From Planctomycetaceae bacterium (GTDB lineage Bacteria > Planctomycetota > Planctomycetia > Planctomycetales > Planctomycetaceae): 41,436 nucleotides of DNA. Location: assembly GCA_029259845.1 (NCBI GenBank), contig JAJDEI010000143.1, positions 1 through 41,436 of the forward strand, in the 5' to 3' direction. The stretch's first letter is position 1; each line of letters begins with the position of its first letter. Under the pieces are notes generated by a model. The model ran no database searches and was not told where the DNA came from. It worked only from the letters and a program-made list of their open reading frames with translations. A program made the translations under genes and the position numbers. Of the stretch, positions 1-8,025 are shown one piece after another.

Positions 1-123
1 GCATACGATGCTACACCCGGGGCTCTCAAATCATCTGGACCGGCGGGTCGCTGTTTGTGATTTTTTTTGTCGCTACGCCACCCAGCCGTGCCGGCGGGGC
101 CACCCTCGTTTTTCGCGAGGTTG

Positions 124-1071
124 TCAAAACTCGCCCGGGACCTTGCCGTCATTGCGGGCGGAAAGGTTGACGTAGACGCTGAAGTCGATGTTTTCGGAGA
201 GGAACCGGGCGGAGCCGTCGCACAGGCCGACGTGCGCACCACCTGTGTGGTAACTGCCGGCGGTCAGTTCCATCAGCCGGCCGTTGGTCGCCGGCGCATT
301 GAAGCGGGCGTTGATTGGGGCGACCGCCGTGCTGACGAACTCGGAGAAGTCCGTGCCGCCGTTGCCGCCATCGCAGCGGCACATGTCGATCTGCGACGAG
401 CCGATGTACCAGACATCCATGCTTTGCGAGTCTTTGATGAAGTCGGTCGCGGTCGATGCTTCGGTGAGCAGCAGCGTGTTGGACGTGCCGTCTTTGATGT
501 CGCGGAACTGGACGCTGCTGCAGGCGTAAAACACGCCGTTTTGATCGAGGTTCTCCAGAGACTTCGTCCAGGGAGCGACGATGGAGCTTGTATCGTCGGA
601 ACTGGCTTCGGAGCCGGCGTTGCCCCGATAGCTGGCGGGCACGCGGTTTGGCGTGCCGCTGCTGATCGCGACATGCTCAGGCAGCGGCATGGTCGGACAG
701 CGAAAGGCCGGCAAGAAGGTGCTCACCAAGGCCTCGTTGCCGGCTCCGCTGCCCCAGTTACCGGTGCCGTTCTCGACGAAATCGAATTGGGCGTACAGAT
801 TCCTCTGCTCGATCTCAGGCAGGATCATCGCACTCCATCCTGCCCCGTGCGTGTCCCAGCCGAACGGCAACGTGCCGTGCGTTGTGTGGTAGTTGTGCAG
901 CGCCAGCGAGAGTTGTTTGAGGTTGTTCCGGCACTGCGTCCGCCGGGCCGCTTCCCGCGCCTGTTGAACCGCCGGAAGTAGCAGGGCAACGAGGATGGCG
1001 ATGATCGCGACCACGACCAAAAGCTCGATCAGGGTGAAGCCGCGATGTCGTCGAGAGGATCGCATCGTCAT
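124..1071 (-). CDS. DUF1559 family pseudopilin-like protein
   Basis: The 315-residue protein starts with a type IV prepilin-like leader: a short basic stretch, then G11-F12 followed by T-L-I-E, giving the conserved Glu at position 5 of the mature protein and a hydrophobic helix (about residues 12-35). A prepilin peptidase would cut after G11. The remainder fits the DUF1559 (SBP_bac_10) family, which is greatly expanded in planctomycetes, including the C-terminal His-rich stretch leading to a C-D-G-S-A-R-F motif near residue 290. Exact function is unknown; a cell-surface or pilus-like role is inferred from the leader. The ATG at 1071 is preceded by GAGAGGGACGA, a good ribosome binding site; an in-frame ATG lies two codons later. 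It is transcribed leftward with no obvious operon partner, and its upstream flank carries a dispersed repeat. Confidence 0.93.
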   Translation of the reverse strand: MTMRSSRRHRGFTLIELLVVVAIIAILVALLLPAVQQAREAARRTQCRNNLKQLSLALHNYHTTHGTLPFGWDTHGAGWSAMILPEIEQRNLYAQFDFVENGTGNWGSGAGNEALVSTFLPAFRCPTMPLPEHVAISSGTPNRVPASYRGNAGSEASSDDTSSIVAPWTKSLENLDQNGVFYACSSVQFRDIKDGTSNTLLLTEASTATDFIKDSQSMDVWYIGSSQIDMCRCDGGNGGTDFSEFVSTAVAPINARFNAPATNGRLMELTAGSYHTGGAHVGLCDGSARFLSENIDFSVYVNLSARNDGKVPGEF

Positions 1072-1468
1072 TCGTCCCTCTCCCTTGGCTGTCTCGTCAA
1101 CAAACTGCGTTTCGAGAGGCGTCCGCCCCGACGCTCACGGGACGATCCCATACTTTGGATTAAACCGTCACGCGAACCCGCCGGCAAGGCATGCGACGGA
1201 CAGGGCGAACGGTTTTTTCACGATGGGGAGATTTTCGGCGGTTCGCCGTCGGCGTTGCCTCCGGGCTAACAGGAATCATGGATTGGAATTCGCCCGGAGC
1301 CAACGGCGACAGACGACGGTGCTGAGACGCTCCAACTTCAACAAAACGTTTACACGGAGGCGGGGGAGAGGCCGTGCTCATCCGCAAGCGGATTCAATGA
1401 CGAACCGGTTGTTGGGGAGCGGATCGATCCCCACGTGCCGAGAATTGCGCGGGGTGAGGAGGCGCGGC
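1072..1468. other. Intergenic region with dispersed repeat
   Basis: This gap lies between two leftward genes. It holds the ribosome binding site of the DUF1559 gene at its left edge and a roughly 110-bp dispersed repeat at 1254-1360. No convincing gene is seen; long open frames running through it on the plus strand are antisense to the flanking genes. Confidence 0.6.
1254..1360 (+). repeat. Dispersed repeat copy 1 (about 107 bp)
   Basis: This stretch aligns without gaps over about 107 bp to the reverse complement of 9545-9652, at roughly three-quarters identity by eye. Its centre is an imperfect inverted repeat: CTCCGGGCTAAC at 1260-1270 faces CGCCCGGAGCCAACGGCGAC at 1291-1310 around a loop containing GGAATCATGG. 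The same arm sequence recurs at 35373-35564. It looks like a non-coding planctomycete intergenic repeat family. Confidence 0.8.
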
Positions 1469-2881
1469 CTATGCCGTCGCGGGGGCGAGGTCTGCGTCGG
1501 TTGGGGAGGCCGCCGGGCGTTGCAGCAAGTCGGCGACGTCGACGCTCGTGTCGTAGGCGTGGCGCAGGAAGCTGTCGTTGGACGTGTTCTCCAACAGCCG
1601 GCGAACCAGATACGCCATGCCGGGGATCGCCTGTCCGAACGGCATGTAGACCCGCACGCGATGGCCCAATTCCGTAAACAGTTGCTGCTGTTCTTCGGCC
1701 ATGCCGTACAGCATCTGGATTTCCCATGCCTTGTCCGGCACGTCCAACACCTTGGCCCACGCCATCGCATGCGACAGGCTGCGGAGGTTGTGGGAGGCGA
1801 TCGCCGGACGCAGCCATTGGCGGTTGCGCATGAGGAACTCGGTCTGCCGCTCGAAGTTGGCGTCGGATTGCCACTTTTGCCCATAGACCGGGCAGGGCCA
1901 GCCGCGATACTCAGCCACGACCGTCTCATAGTCCCAGTAGGCTCCCTTCACCAGCCGCACCCACACGGGCGTTCCCCGTTCCTGCACCCATCTCAGCAGG
2001 CTTTCGAGGTCGTCGCCCGCTTCCGGCAGGTATGCCTGAATCACGATTCCGCAATCGGGCCAGTCGCGGAACTCGTCTTCGAGGAAGATCTCCTTGAAGA
2101 GGGAGAGCGTGAGGTCCTTGTAGGCGTAGTGCTCCATGTCGACGTGGAGGAACGCATCGTGCTCGCGTGCTGCTCGCAGCAGAGGCCGCAGGCGCTCTTT
2201 CACCCGGGCGGACGTTCCCTCCGGATCGATCGGCTTGAACTGGCTGTCGAGCGCCGACAGCTTGATTGAGACGTTGCAGCGGGGAATCCAGCCGACCTCG
2301 TCCCGGTCCAACGTCGAATTCTCCGGCCAGTCATTCAGGAGCGGCGACAGGCCGGTGATGAGACCGAGGTACTGCTGCTGATAGGCGTCCGCCTCGCGCT
2401 CGCTGACGACCGCCTCTCCCAGCAGATCGAGGGTGAAGGCGAGTCCCTGTTTCCGCAGTTTGGAGACTGACAGCAGCACTTCCTCGACGGACTCGCCGGC
2501 GATGAACCGTTCGGCCATTTTGCGGGCGTTGGTGCGGGCGTTGAGGGCGAGTGCTTTGCCGAGCAGCGAGTTGGGCGTCGACACGTCCAGCCCCAGCCGC
2601 GCGGCCAACGGCAAGTGCGTCTTGACTTCGTCAAAGTATTCCTGCAGGTGCCGCGTCACCGACTCGTGCGAGCGCAGCATGGGCAGCACGTCGACAAAGC
2701 GGAACATCTGCACTTTGACCGACTCGTCCGCCATCGCCCATTCGAGGATGTGATCGAGCCACCACCGCCGCTCGAACACACTGGGCCGCCGCCGCTCCAG
2801 ATGAGCCCACAACTCACGGCCGATCCGCTGCGTTTGTTCCTCGGCCTGGTGTCCCTGGTCCACGTTCTCCGTCATCGCCAC
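1469..2881 (-). CDS. Proline dehydrogenase (monofunctional)
   Basis: The 470-residue protein matches the FAD-dependent proline dehydrogenase barrel, which oxidises L-proline to pyrroline-5-carboxylate. Recognisable motifs are the V-K-G-A-Y-W-D strand near residue 315, A-S-H-N near 364, and the C-terminal Y-M-P-F-G-Q then Y-L-V-R-R-L-L-E-N (about 424-432), whose paired arginines bind the substrate carboxylate in PutA. The N-terminal 150 residues resemble the helical arm preceding the barrel in PutA-type enzymes, but neither the DNA-binding ribbon-helix-helix nor the aldehyde dehydrogenase domain is present, so a separate P5C dehydrogenase must exist elsewhere. The start is taken as GTG at 2881, with AGGA seven bases upstream; an ATG two codons later is possible. 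The gene is divergent from the Tat-exported protein at 3059. Confidence 0.88.
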   Translation of the reverse strand: MAMTENVDQGHQAEEQTQRIGRELWAHLERRRPSVFERRWWLDHILEWAMADESVKVQMFRFVDVLPMLRSHESVTRHLQEYFDEVKTHLPLAARLGLDVSTPNSLLGKALALNARTNARKMAERFIAGESVEEVLLSVSKLRKQGLAFTLDLLGEAVVSEREADAYQQQYLGLITGLSPLLNDWPENSTLDRDEVGWIPRCNVSIKLSALDSQFKPIDPEGTSARVKERLRPLLRAAREHDAFLHVDMEHYAYKDLTLSLFKEIFLEDEFRDWPDCGIVIQAYLPEAGDDLESLLRWVQERGTPVWVRLVKGAYWDYETVVAEYRGWPCPVYGQKWQSDANFERQTEFLMRNRQWLRPAIASHNLRSLSHAMAWAKVLDVPDKAWEIQMLYGMAEEQQQLFTELGHRVRVYMPFGQAIPGMAYLVRRLLENTSNDSFLRHAYDTSVDVADLLQRPAASPTDADLAPATA

Positions 2882-3058
2882 GCTCTTTTCCTCGGTTTGA
2901 GTGACCGTGGGCGATCATCGAAGATTTTCTGGTGAAGTCAACATCGAAGGGGAATGCGTTTGTTCTCGTCACTCACCATCGAGTACCCTGCGTCCGGACG
3001 AACGTCTCCGGGAAATGCCGAACCGCGCTCATCACGTTCATTCGGATCGGAGTTGCTC

Positions 3059-3865
3059 ATGGAATCAGTCACACGCCGGGAATTCGTGGCGTCTGTCGTC
3101 GCCGGTTCGGTCGCGACAGCCGGTCTGCCAGCCGTGGCGGCCGAAGCGTGGACACCGCCGGAGAATCCCGATCCCAGCACGATTCTCCATGAAGCCAGCG
3201 CCGACACGCGAGCCGGACGATATGAGATTGCGCTGGCCAAGCATGTCTGGTACCACGAGAACGCCCTGGAACTCCAGCCATCACAGTCTGGTGTCCGGTT
3301 GTCGTTCGCGCTCATGTACTGGATGGACTTGGCCGAACATCACCCGCCCGCACTTGAGAAGCTCGAAGCAATCCGCGATGAAGCCGGTGAGAAGGCAGCC
3401 GCAGCAACAAGTACGCAGGCATTCGGATTCTTCCACGATTTCGTGGCCATCAACCGCGAACTGGAAGAGCCGGAAAAAACTCGCAATCTCTTCCGGCACC
3501 TGCACGAGAATGACCCGGAAAAAGCGAAGCGTGCCTATCGCGTGGCGGAACCGGCGCTCATCCGTGCGAAAGAATACAAGCTCTGTGGTGAATACATGGA
3601 CCCCGATGCACAGGTACCGTCGATCATTCGAGGATTTCAACTCCAGCGCAAATACGAAGGTCGGTTCGGCGACCAACACAAGCAATTCACCGAACGCAAG
3701 ACGACCAATGAATCTGCGACGCTAGTGGCACTGCTCGCCGTGAATGGCCGGCAGGAGGAGGCGGAGAAGGCGGCTGAGAAGTTAAAGCAGGCGTGGGAGG
3801 AGAAGCGCTTTCACAAGGCCATCGATACCGCTCTGACGGGCCAAGTCCCCGAACCCTGGCCGTGA
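3059..3865 (+). CDS. Tat-exported protein of unknown function
   Basis: The 268-residue product begins with a twin-arginine signal: T-R-R-E-F-V at residues 5-10, a hydrophobic stretch, and A-V-A-A-E as a probable cleavage site near residue 27. The mature part is hydrophilic and alpha-helical, rich in Glu, Lys and Ala, with the appearance of TPR-like helical repeats, but no catalytic motif is recognisable. The ATG at 3059 is preceded by CGGAG with a six-base spacer and places the Tat motif correctly; a longer open frame from 2954 has no such support. The flanking leftward genes give no functional hint. Periplasmic location is inferred from the signal alone. Confidence 0.78.
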   Translation: MESVTRREFVASVVAGSVATAGLPAVAAEAWTPPENPDPSTILHEASADTRAGRYEIALAKHVWYHENALELQPSQSGVRLSFALMYWMDLAEHHPPALEKLEAIRDEAGEKAAAATSTQAFGFFHDFVAINRELEEPEKTRNLFRHLHENDPEKAKRAYRVAEPALIRAKEYKLCGEYMDPDAQVPSIIRGFQLQRKYEGRFGDQHKQFTERKTTNESATLVALLAVNGRQEEAEKAAEKLKQAWEEKRFHKAIDTALTGQVPEPWP

Positions 3866-3869
3866 CCTG

Positions 3870-3888
3870 CGGAAGGCGGCGCCTTCCG
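3870..3888. terminator. Hairpin just after the Tat protein gene
   Basis: CGGAAGGCG and CGCCTTCCG form a 9-bp stem around one central G, five bases after the stop codon at 3865 and between two convergent genes. There is no T-run, so it may be a Rho-aided or bidirectional terminator, or simply a palindromic repeat. Confidence 0.4.
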
Positions 3889-3997
3889 GCGCGTCTCCTG
3901 AACTCCCAAGCCGGTCGATCCGAAAATACCAAGCGGTGTCGGCCAGGGGGCGTGATCCGGGAGCCGTGAAACACGGCGTCCCGGAGCCCAGAGTCAA

Positions 3998-4534
3998 TTA
4001 TCGAAGCTCCACCGGCTCCCATTGGCTGCTCGTCGTCACACGGCGGCGATCGTCTTCGACCCGTTGTGCGGGTGCGTCGAACGCGACGACCGGCTGGATG
4101 GCGCGGCTGGTGGTCTGCACCGTGTGGCGGGGCGCTGTCACGACGACCGGACGGGAATACATCGGCCTGGCGAACATCGGGAACAAACTGGGCGGTGCGT
4201 AGTAAACGGTCTCGGTCGGAGCCGGTCCGTACGTGACGCCGCAGTTTCCGGTCGCACAACCACTCCCGCAGGCACCGCTCCCGCAGGCACCGCTCCCACA
4301 GGCACTGCTGCCGCAGGGAGAGCAAGATGAGCAGGGTGAACACGTTGAACAAGGAGCGGGCGCATACCCACAGGTCGTCGGACCACACGGAGACGGGCAG
4401 CACGGGGGCGGGGCGTAGCAGCACGCCTGCGACCCGCCATGATGGAACAACCACCCGAGGCCGGCCTGGCTCTCAGCGGCTGTCGTCACAATCAGTCCCC
4501 ATCCGAAAACGGCCATCAAGCAGAAACGTCGCAT
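3998..4534 (-). CDS. Cysteine-rich exported protein
   Basis: The 178-residue protein has a signal peptide (M-R-R-F-C-L followed by a hydrophobic core, likely cut after A-E-S-Q-A near residue 24). Residues about 37-85 form a very Cys/Pro/Gly/Ser-rich tract with repeated C-x-x-C and C-G-S-G/A units; the DNA there has a 15-bp tandem repeat (about 4261-4305). The C-terminal half is rich in Tyr, Pro and Val with no catalytic motif. Such tracts suggest a disulfide-crosslinked or metal-binding surface protein, which is inference. The ATG at 4534 is preceded by GAGGGGG with an eight-base spacer. The gene is convergent with the Tat-exported protein gene. Confidence 0.75.
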   Translation of the reverse strand: MRRFCLMAVFGWGLIVTTAAESQAGLGWLFHHGGSQACCYAPPPCCPSPCGPTTCGYAPAPCSTCSPCSSCSPCGSSACGSGACGSGACGSGCATGNCGVTYGPAPTETVYYAPPSLFPMFARPMYSRPVVVTAPRHTVQTTSRAIQPVVAFDAPAQRVEDDRRRVTTSSQWEPVELR

Positions 4535-4991
4535 GTGTTTGTCCCCCTCATCAAAGTTGGTCAATCCAAGGCACACGGCTGCGGAGCGGTCACAAAGTCC
4601 CCCTGATCCGAACAGCCGTTCGTTCCTACAGACTCTCCCGTATGGGAAGCCCTGTCCAGTATTTCCGCCGACTCCCACGCCCCCGGCTCCGGAAAACCGT
4701 CGAACGGTCGTCACAACTCACGTGAGCGTCACAATTTCCGCAGGCGGAATATCCTGCCAAGAGTTGGGGTGGCCCATCACGTGCGCTGCGTGTCGGATGG
4801 CATCCGCAAGCTCTCTGGTCCGGCGACAGAGACTGACGGATCGGGGCATCGGGCGTCAGATTTGTGATTCAGCACTGCTTCAGAATGCTCTCGGGGGAAA
4901 TGGCGATTCCCCTCAACTCGATTCTGGTTTAGAGTACCGCGCGTTCGGGTGGCGAAATCCGACGGTCCTGGCGTGCCAAGGAGGGTGAGTC
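4535..4991. other. Divergent intergenic region
   Basis: This gap separates the leftward Cys-rich gene from the rightward lipoprotein gene and should contain promoters for both, but no convincing -35/-10 pair was seen. A GGGGAA/TTCCCC hairpin with a seven-base loop lies at 4894-4912, and the AAGGAGG ribosome binding site of the lipoprotein is at 4979-4985. No gene is supported here. Confidence 0.5.
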
Positions 4992-5960
4992 GTGCGAAAG
5001 TCTCGGAATCGAATTCGTGGCGTGCTGGTCGCCGGTCTGGCTTGTCTGGCAGTCGGATGCGGAGCGGGTGGCGGTTCGGAAGACCGCATGATGGCCTCTC
5101 GACCGGATGAGTCAGCCGCAGCGGCGGCGTGGGACGATGCCGGGCCGATGGATGCGGAACCGGCGGATGGGGAGCCGACGGAGTCTTCGTCGTCCAACGG
5201 CGGCCTGTTCTCCGACGTGGGAGTGACGCTGGACATCGTCACCCTGGAGTCTCCCGTCGATGATGAACCGGCTGTGTTGTCGTCGGAGTCGGCTGCGACG
5301 GGCCCCGGCGGTTTTGGGGATGATAAGGGTTTCGGGACGACTGCTGCGTCGGCTCTGGAATCATCGCCCCCGCGTGATGTCCCTGCACCGAAGCCGTTTG
5401 ACCTGGTCGACCGGATCGTGCAGGGGCTGCCGTGGGGCCACATGGTCTACAACGCGCCGGAGACGATGCCGTACGGCGAGACGCGGGAAATCGAGCTGTT
5501 GCTTTCCCCGACCGAGACGGCTGAACAACTGCAATCGCAACTGCGACAGCCGACCGACGCCCGATCGGACAACCTCCAGGTGGGCAATCGGATGGAAGCG
5601 GTCCTCACCGGCACCGGCTTCGAGATCGAAGACCTCTCGCCCCCCCTGCAAGCCGTCACGAGCACAAGGCCGACGCAGTGGCGGTGGCGGATTGCTCCCA
5701 CCCGTTATGGACCACAGCAACTGAGTCTTTCCCTGCTGGCCCATATCGACGTTGCCGGCAATAGCGCACCTCTGGTTGTCGAGACCAAGGACGCGGTGAT
5801 TCAGGTCGAGATCACCCTGGCTCAGCAGGTGTCCGGCTTCGTCGAGGCCAACTGGAAATGGCTGTGGGCCACATTCGTGTTCCCGGTCGTCGGCTACCGA
5901 CTGCGCCGCCGCCGCTGGAACGACCACGAGACCGGCGAGCCACGCCGCAGGGCTGCGTAG
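4992..5960 (+). CDS. Putative lipoprotein with C-terminal membrane helix
   Basis: The 322-residue protein starts at a GTG with a strong AAGGAGG ribosome binding site seven bases upstream. Residues 1-23 form a lipoprotein signal ending in the lipobox L-A-V-G-C23. Residues 25-135 are low-complexity, rich in Ala, Ser, Gly, Glu and Asp, probably an extended linker. A folded beta-rich domain follows (about 137-275), and near residues 281-304 there is one hydrophobic helix with a basic R-L-R-R-R-R tail, so both ends may be membrane anchored. No family was recognised with confidence. It is followed by a 264-bp gap before the next rightward gene, so co-transcription is possible but not shown. Confidence 0.75.
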   Translation: MRKSRNRIRGVLVAGLACLAVGCGAGGGSEDRMMASRPDESAAAAAWDDAGPMDAEPADGEPTESSSSNGGLFSDVGVTLDIVTLESPVDDEPAVLSSESAATGPGGFGDDKGFGTTAASALESSPPRDVPAPKPFDLVDRIVQGLPWGHMVYNAPETMPYGETREIELLLSPTETAEQLQSQLRQPTDARSDNLQVGNRMEAVLTGTGFEIEDLSPPLQAVTSTRPTQWRWRIAPTRYGPQQLSLSLLAHIDVAGNSAPLVVETKDAVIQVEITLAQQVSGFVEANWKWLWATFVFPVVGYRLRRRRWNDHETGEPRRRAA

Positions 5961-6224
5961 AAGCCGTCTCGGCAATGATGGCAGAGTGGCTGAGGTCGAC
6001 CAACGGAAGCTCCCAGCGCGGCCTCGCGCTGTGGCCGATGTGGGATTCAATGCCCCCATCGGAACACGACCGAAGACGGTCGTCCGCAGCGTCCCCAGCG
6101 GACGTTTCGGCTGATTGTTGACAACGCCCAGCGGTTTCTGCCACAAAGCGTCAAGAGTGCGCGGCTGCCGGCGAATAACGTGCCGACCCCGCTCCCCCCC
6201 TGTCACGACAACGAGGACAGTCTG

Positions 6225-7928
6225 ATGACGCGAATCCATTCGTTCGCCGCTGTGATGTCCCTGGCGATCGGCCACTCCGCGACCGTCCTTGCCGCTGCGC
6301 CGCTGGATTACTTCTCCAGCGAGGCGGATGTGGTCATTCGGTTGAAAGCTCCGGCAGCGACGACCGTCAAAGCGGACGAGCTTGCCGATGCCGTGCAACC
6401 CGGTGCCGGCGATATGGTCCGGCAGCACGCCGCCCGTTTGGGAAAGGCATTCTTCATTCCCGGACTCGCGGGCGCGGACCAGTCGCGCGACTGGTACCTC
6501 ATTCTCTTTGCTAGAGGACATTCCATGCCGGCCCGCTTTTTCGCCATTCCCGCAACAGATGCCGAACAACTGACGAACGTCCTGCCCGACCAGATGACCT
6601 TCAAGGTCGAAGAGGACTGGGTGCTGTACACCCCTGGTAAAACTGGCGTTCCTGAAATGGCCGAGCCCGGGACGGGGATCTCATCGGTCCTTCACGGTGA
6701 TTTGGCAGCCGTGTTCGACCGGGGAGACGTCTCCGTGTTCATCAACATCGATCACCTGCGTAGCACCTACCGGGACGAAATCGAGTCGGGACACGAGAAG
6801 GTCGAAGAGATGATCGAGCAGATCGGCGCGGCGCTGGAGCAGATGGCCGAAGCGGGGACACAACCGAGCGGCATGAACATGCAGCCGATCCTGGAGATGT
6901 ACGGCACCATGGCCGACGGTCTCTTTCAGGCGCTCGACGATGCCAGTGGTTGCAGCGTGGGGGTCACAGTCGGCGCGGAGGGTGTGGGCATCGAGGAGTT
7001 TGTGACGTTCGCCGACGAGTCTGTCACGTCGCAGAGCTTTGGAGCGCAGCCGACCTCGGCGATGGAGTCGCTCGCCCAGCTCCCCTCGGATGCCTTGGCC
7101 GTCTTCGGATTCAGCGGCGACATGCAGCGGTTCATGGAATGGAGTTGGTCAATGAACGCAAGCATGTTGGCCGACAACGCAGAGCAGAAGGACGATTTCA
7201 AGAAGGCCAGGGAAGCCTGGAAGAGTATCGAGTTCGGAGACATGGTCGGTTCGTTTTCTCTGGGGACTGCCGCCGAAGGACTTTTACGATATACCGCCAT
7301 TGCCCATGCGACACCGATCGCCAAGGTGCGCCAGAACATGCGGGAGATGACGGAGATTCTCGGCACAATCGAGACGCCCGGCTTCAAACAGGAAATGACT
7401 CTTCAGCCAGATGCCGAGACGATCGGAACTCACCAGATTGACGTCATGACCGTCAACCAGGAATTTAATGCCGAGCTGGATCCGACGGGGATGCAGGAGA
7501 AGATGCTTCAGACCATGTTTGGCCCCGGCGGCATGGTTTCCCGGATCGCCTACCTTGACGACGCCTATGTGATGGCGATGGGTGGTGGCCGCGATGCGAT
7601 GGAGACGCTGCTGAAATCGTTCGACGGAACTCCGAATCCCGATTTCGCCCAGCACCGGAACGGACTCATCGACGAGCCCAATCTTCTGATTCTCGTCGAC
7701 ATTCCGAGTCTTGCCGTTCAGGGACTGACGGCGGCAACCGAGATTCCCAACCTGCCGATCCCCATTGACGCTGACGCCCTTTCGCAGTTGCCGATCGAGC
7801 CGTCGTATATCGGCTTTTCGCTCGCGGGCGAAACGGATGCCCTGCGGGTTAGGACGTTCATCCCGGTCGGCCAGTTCCGCGGCATCATGACGCTCGTCGG
7901 CTTCGTCCAGCAGGTGAGACAGAGGTGA
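6225..7928 (+). CDS. Large exported protein of unknown function
   Basis: The 567-residue protein has a Sec signal peptide (M-T-R-I-H-S-F, a hydrophobic core and L-A-A-A before P-L-D). The mature protein is acidic, Met- and Gln-rich in places, with repeated alternating alpha/beta character and no catalytic signature visible. Its general look (a secreted 550-600-residue protein with F-T-V-A-Y-like sheet segments and G-G-G-R-D near residue 455) resembles DUF3352-like planctomycete proteins, but this is not a firm assignment. The ATG at 6225 has GAGGA seven bases upstream and yields the signal peptide directly; a GTG at 6180 would add 15 hydrophilic residues and is less likely. It is convergent with the HExxH gene. 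Confidence 0.75.
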   Translation: MTRIHSFAAVMSLAIGHSATVLAAAPLDYFSSEADVVIRLKAPAATTVKADELADAVQPGAGDMVRQHAARLGKAFFIPGLAGADQSRDWYLILFARGHSMPARFFAIPATDAEQLTNVLPDQMTFKVEEDWVLYTPGKTGVPEMAEPGTGISSVLHGDLAAVFDRGDVSVFINIDHLRSTYRDEIESGHEKVEEMIEQIGAALEQMAEAGTQPSGMNMQPILEMYGTMADGLFQALDDASGCSVGVTVGAEGVGIEEFVTFADESVTSQSFGAQPTSAMESLAQLPSDALAVFGFSGDMQRFMEWSWSMNASMLADNAEQKDDFKKAREAWKSIEFGDMVGSFSLGTAAEGLLRYTAIAHATPIAKVRQNMREMTEILGTIETPGFKQEMTLQPDAETIGTHQIDVMTVNQEFNAELDPTGMQEKMLQTMFGPGGMVSRIAYLDDAYVMAMGGGRDAMETLLKSFDGTPNPDFAQHRNGLIDEPNLLILVDIPSLAVQGLTAATEIPNLPIPIDADALSQLPIEPSYIGFSLAGETDALRVRTFIPVGQFRGIMTLVGFVQQVRQR

Positions 7929-8025
7929 TGCGCGGCCGGGTTCGGTCGTGGGTGCCAACGGCTTCGACCAGTGCGAGACGTGGCGCCATCACCCACGGTC
8001 GACGTCGACAGAGCCAAACAAGCTG

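Noticed and set aside
995..2269. Plus-strand 424-residue open frame
   Set aside because: It is antisense to the proline dehydrogenase gene; long opposite-strand frames are expected in GC-rich coding DNA and no domain is recognisable.
4261..4320. Short tandem repeats considered as a CRISPR array
   Set aside because: The 15-bp units have no spacers and encode Cys-Gly-Ser repeats in frame.
5985..6065. tRNA-like text (GGCAGAGTGGCTGAG near 5980-6000 and ATTCAAT near 6046)
   Set aside because: The T-arm and acceptor stem do not pair and no anticodon arm can be drawn.
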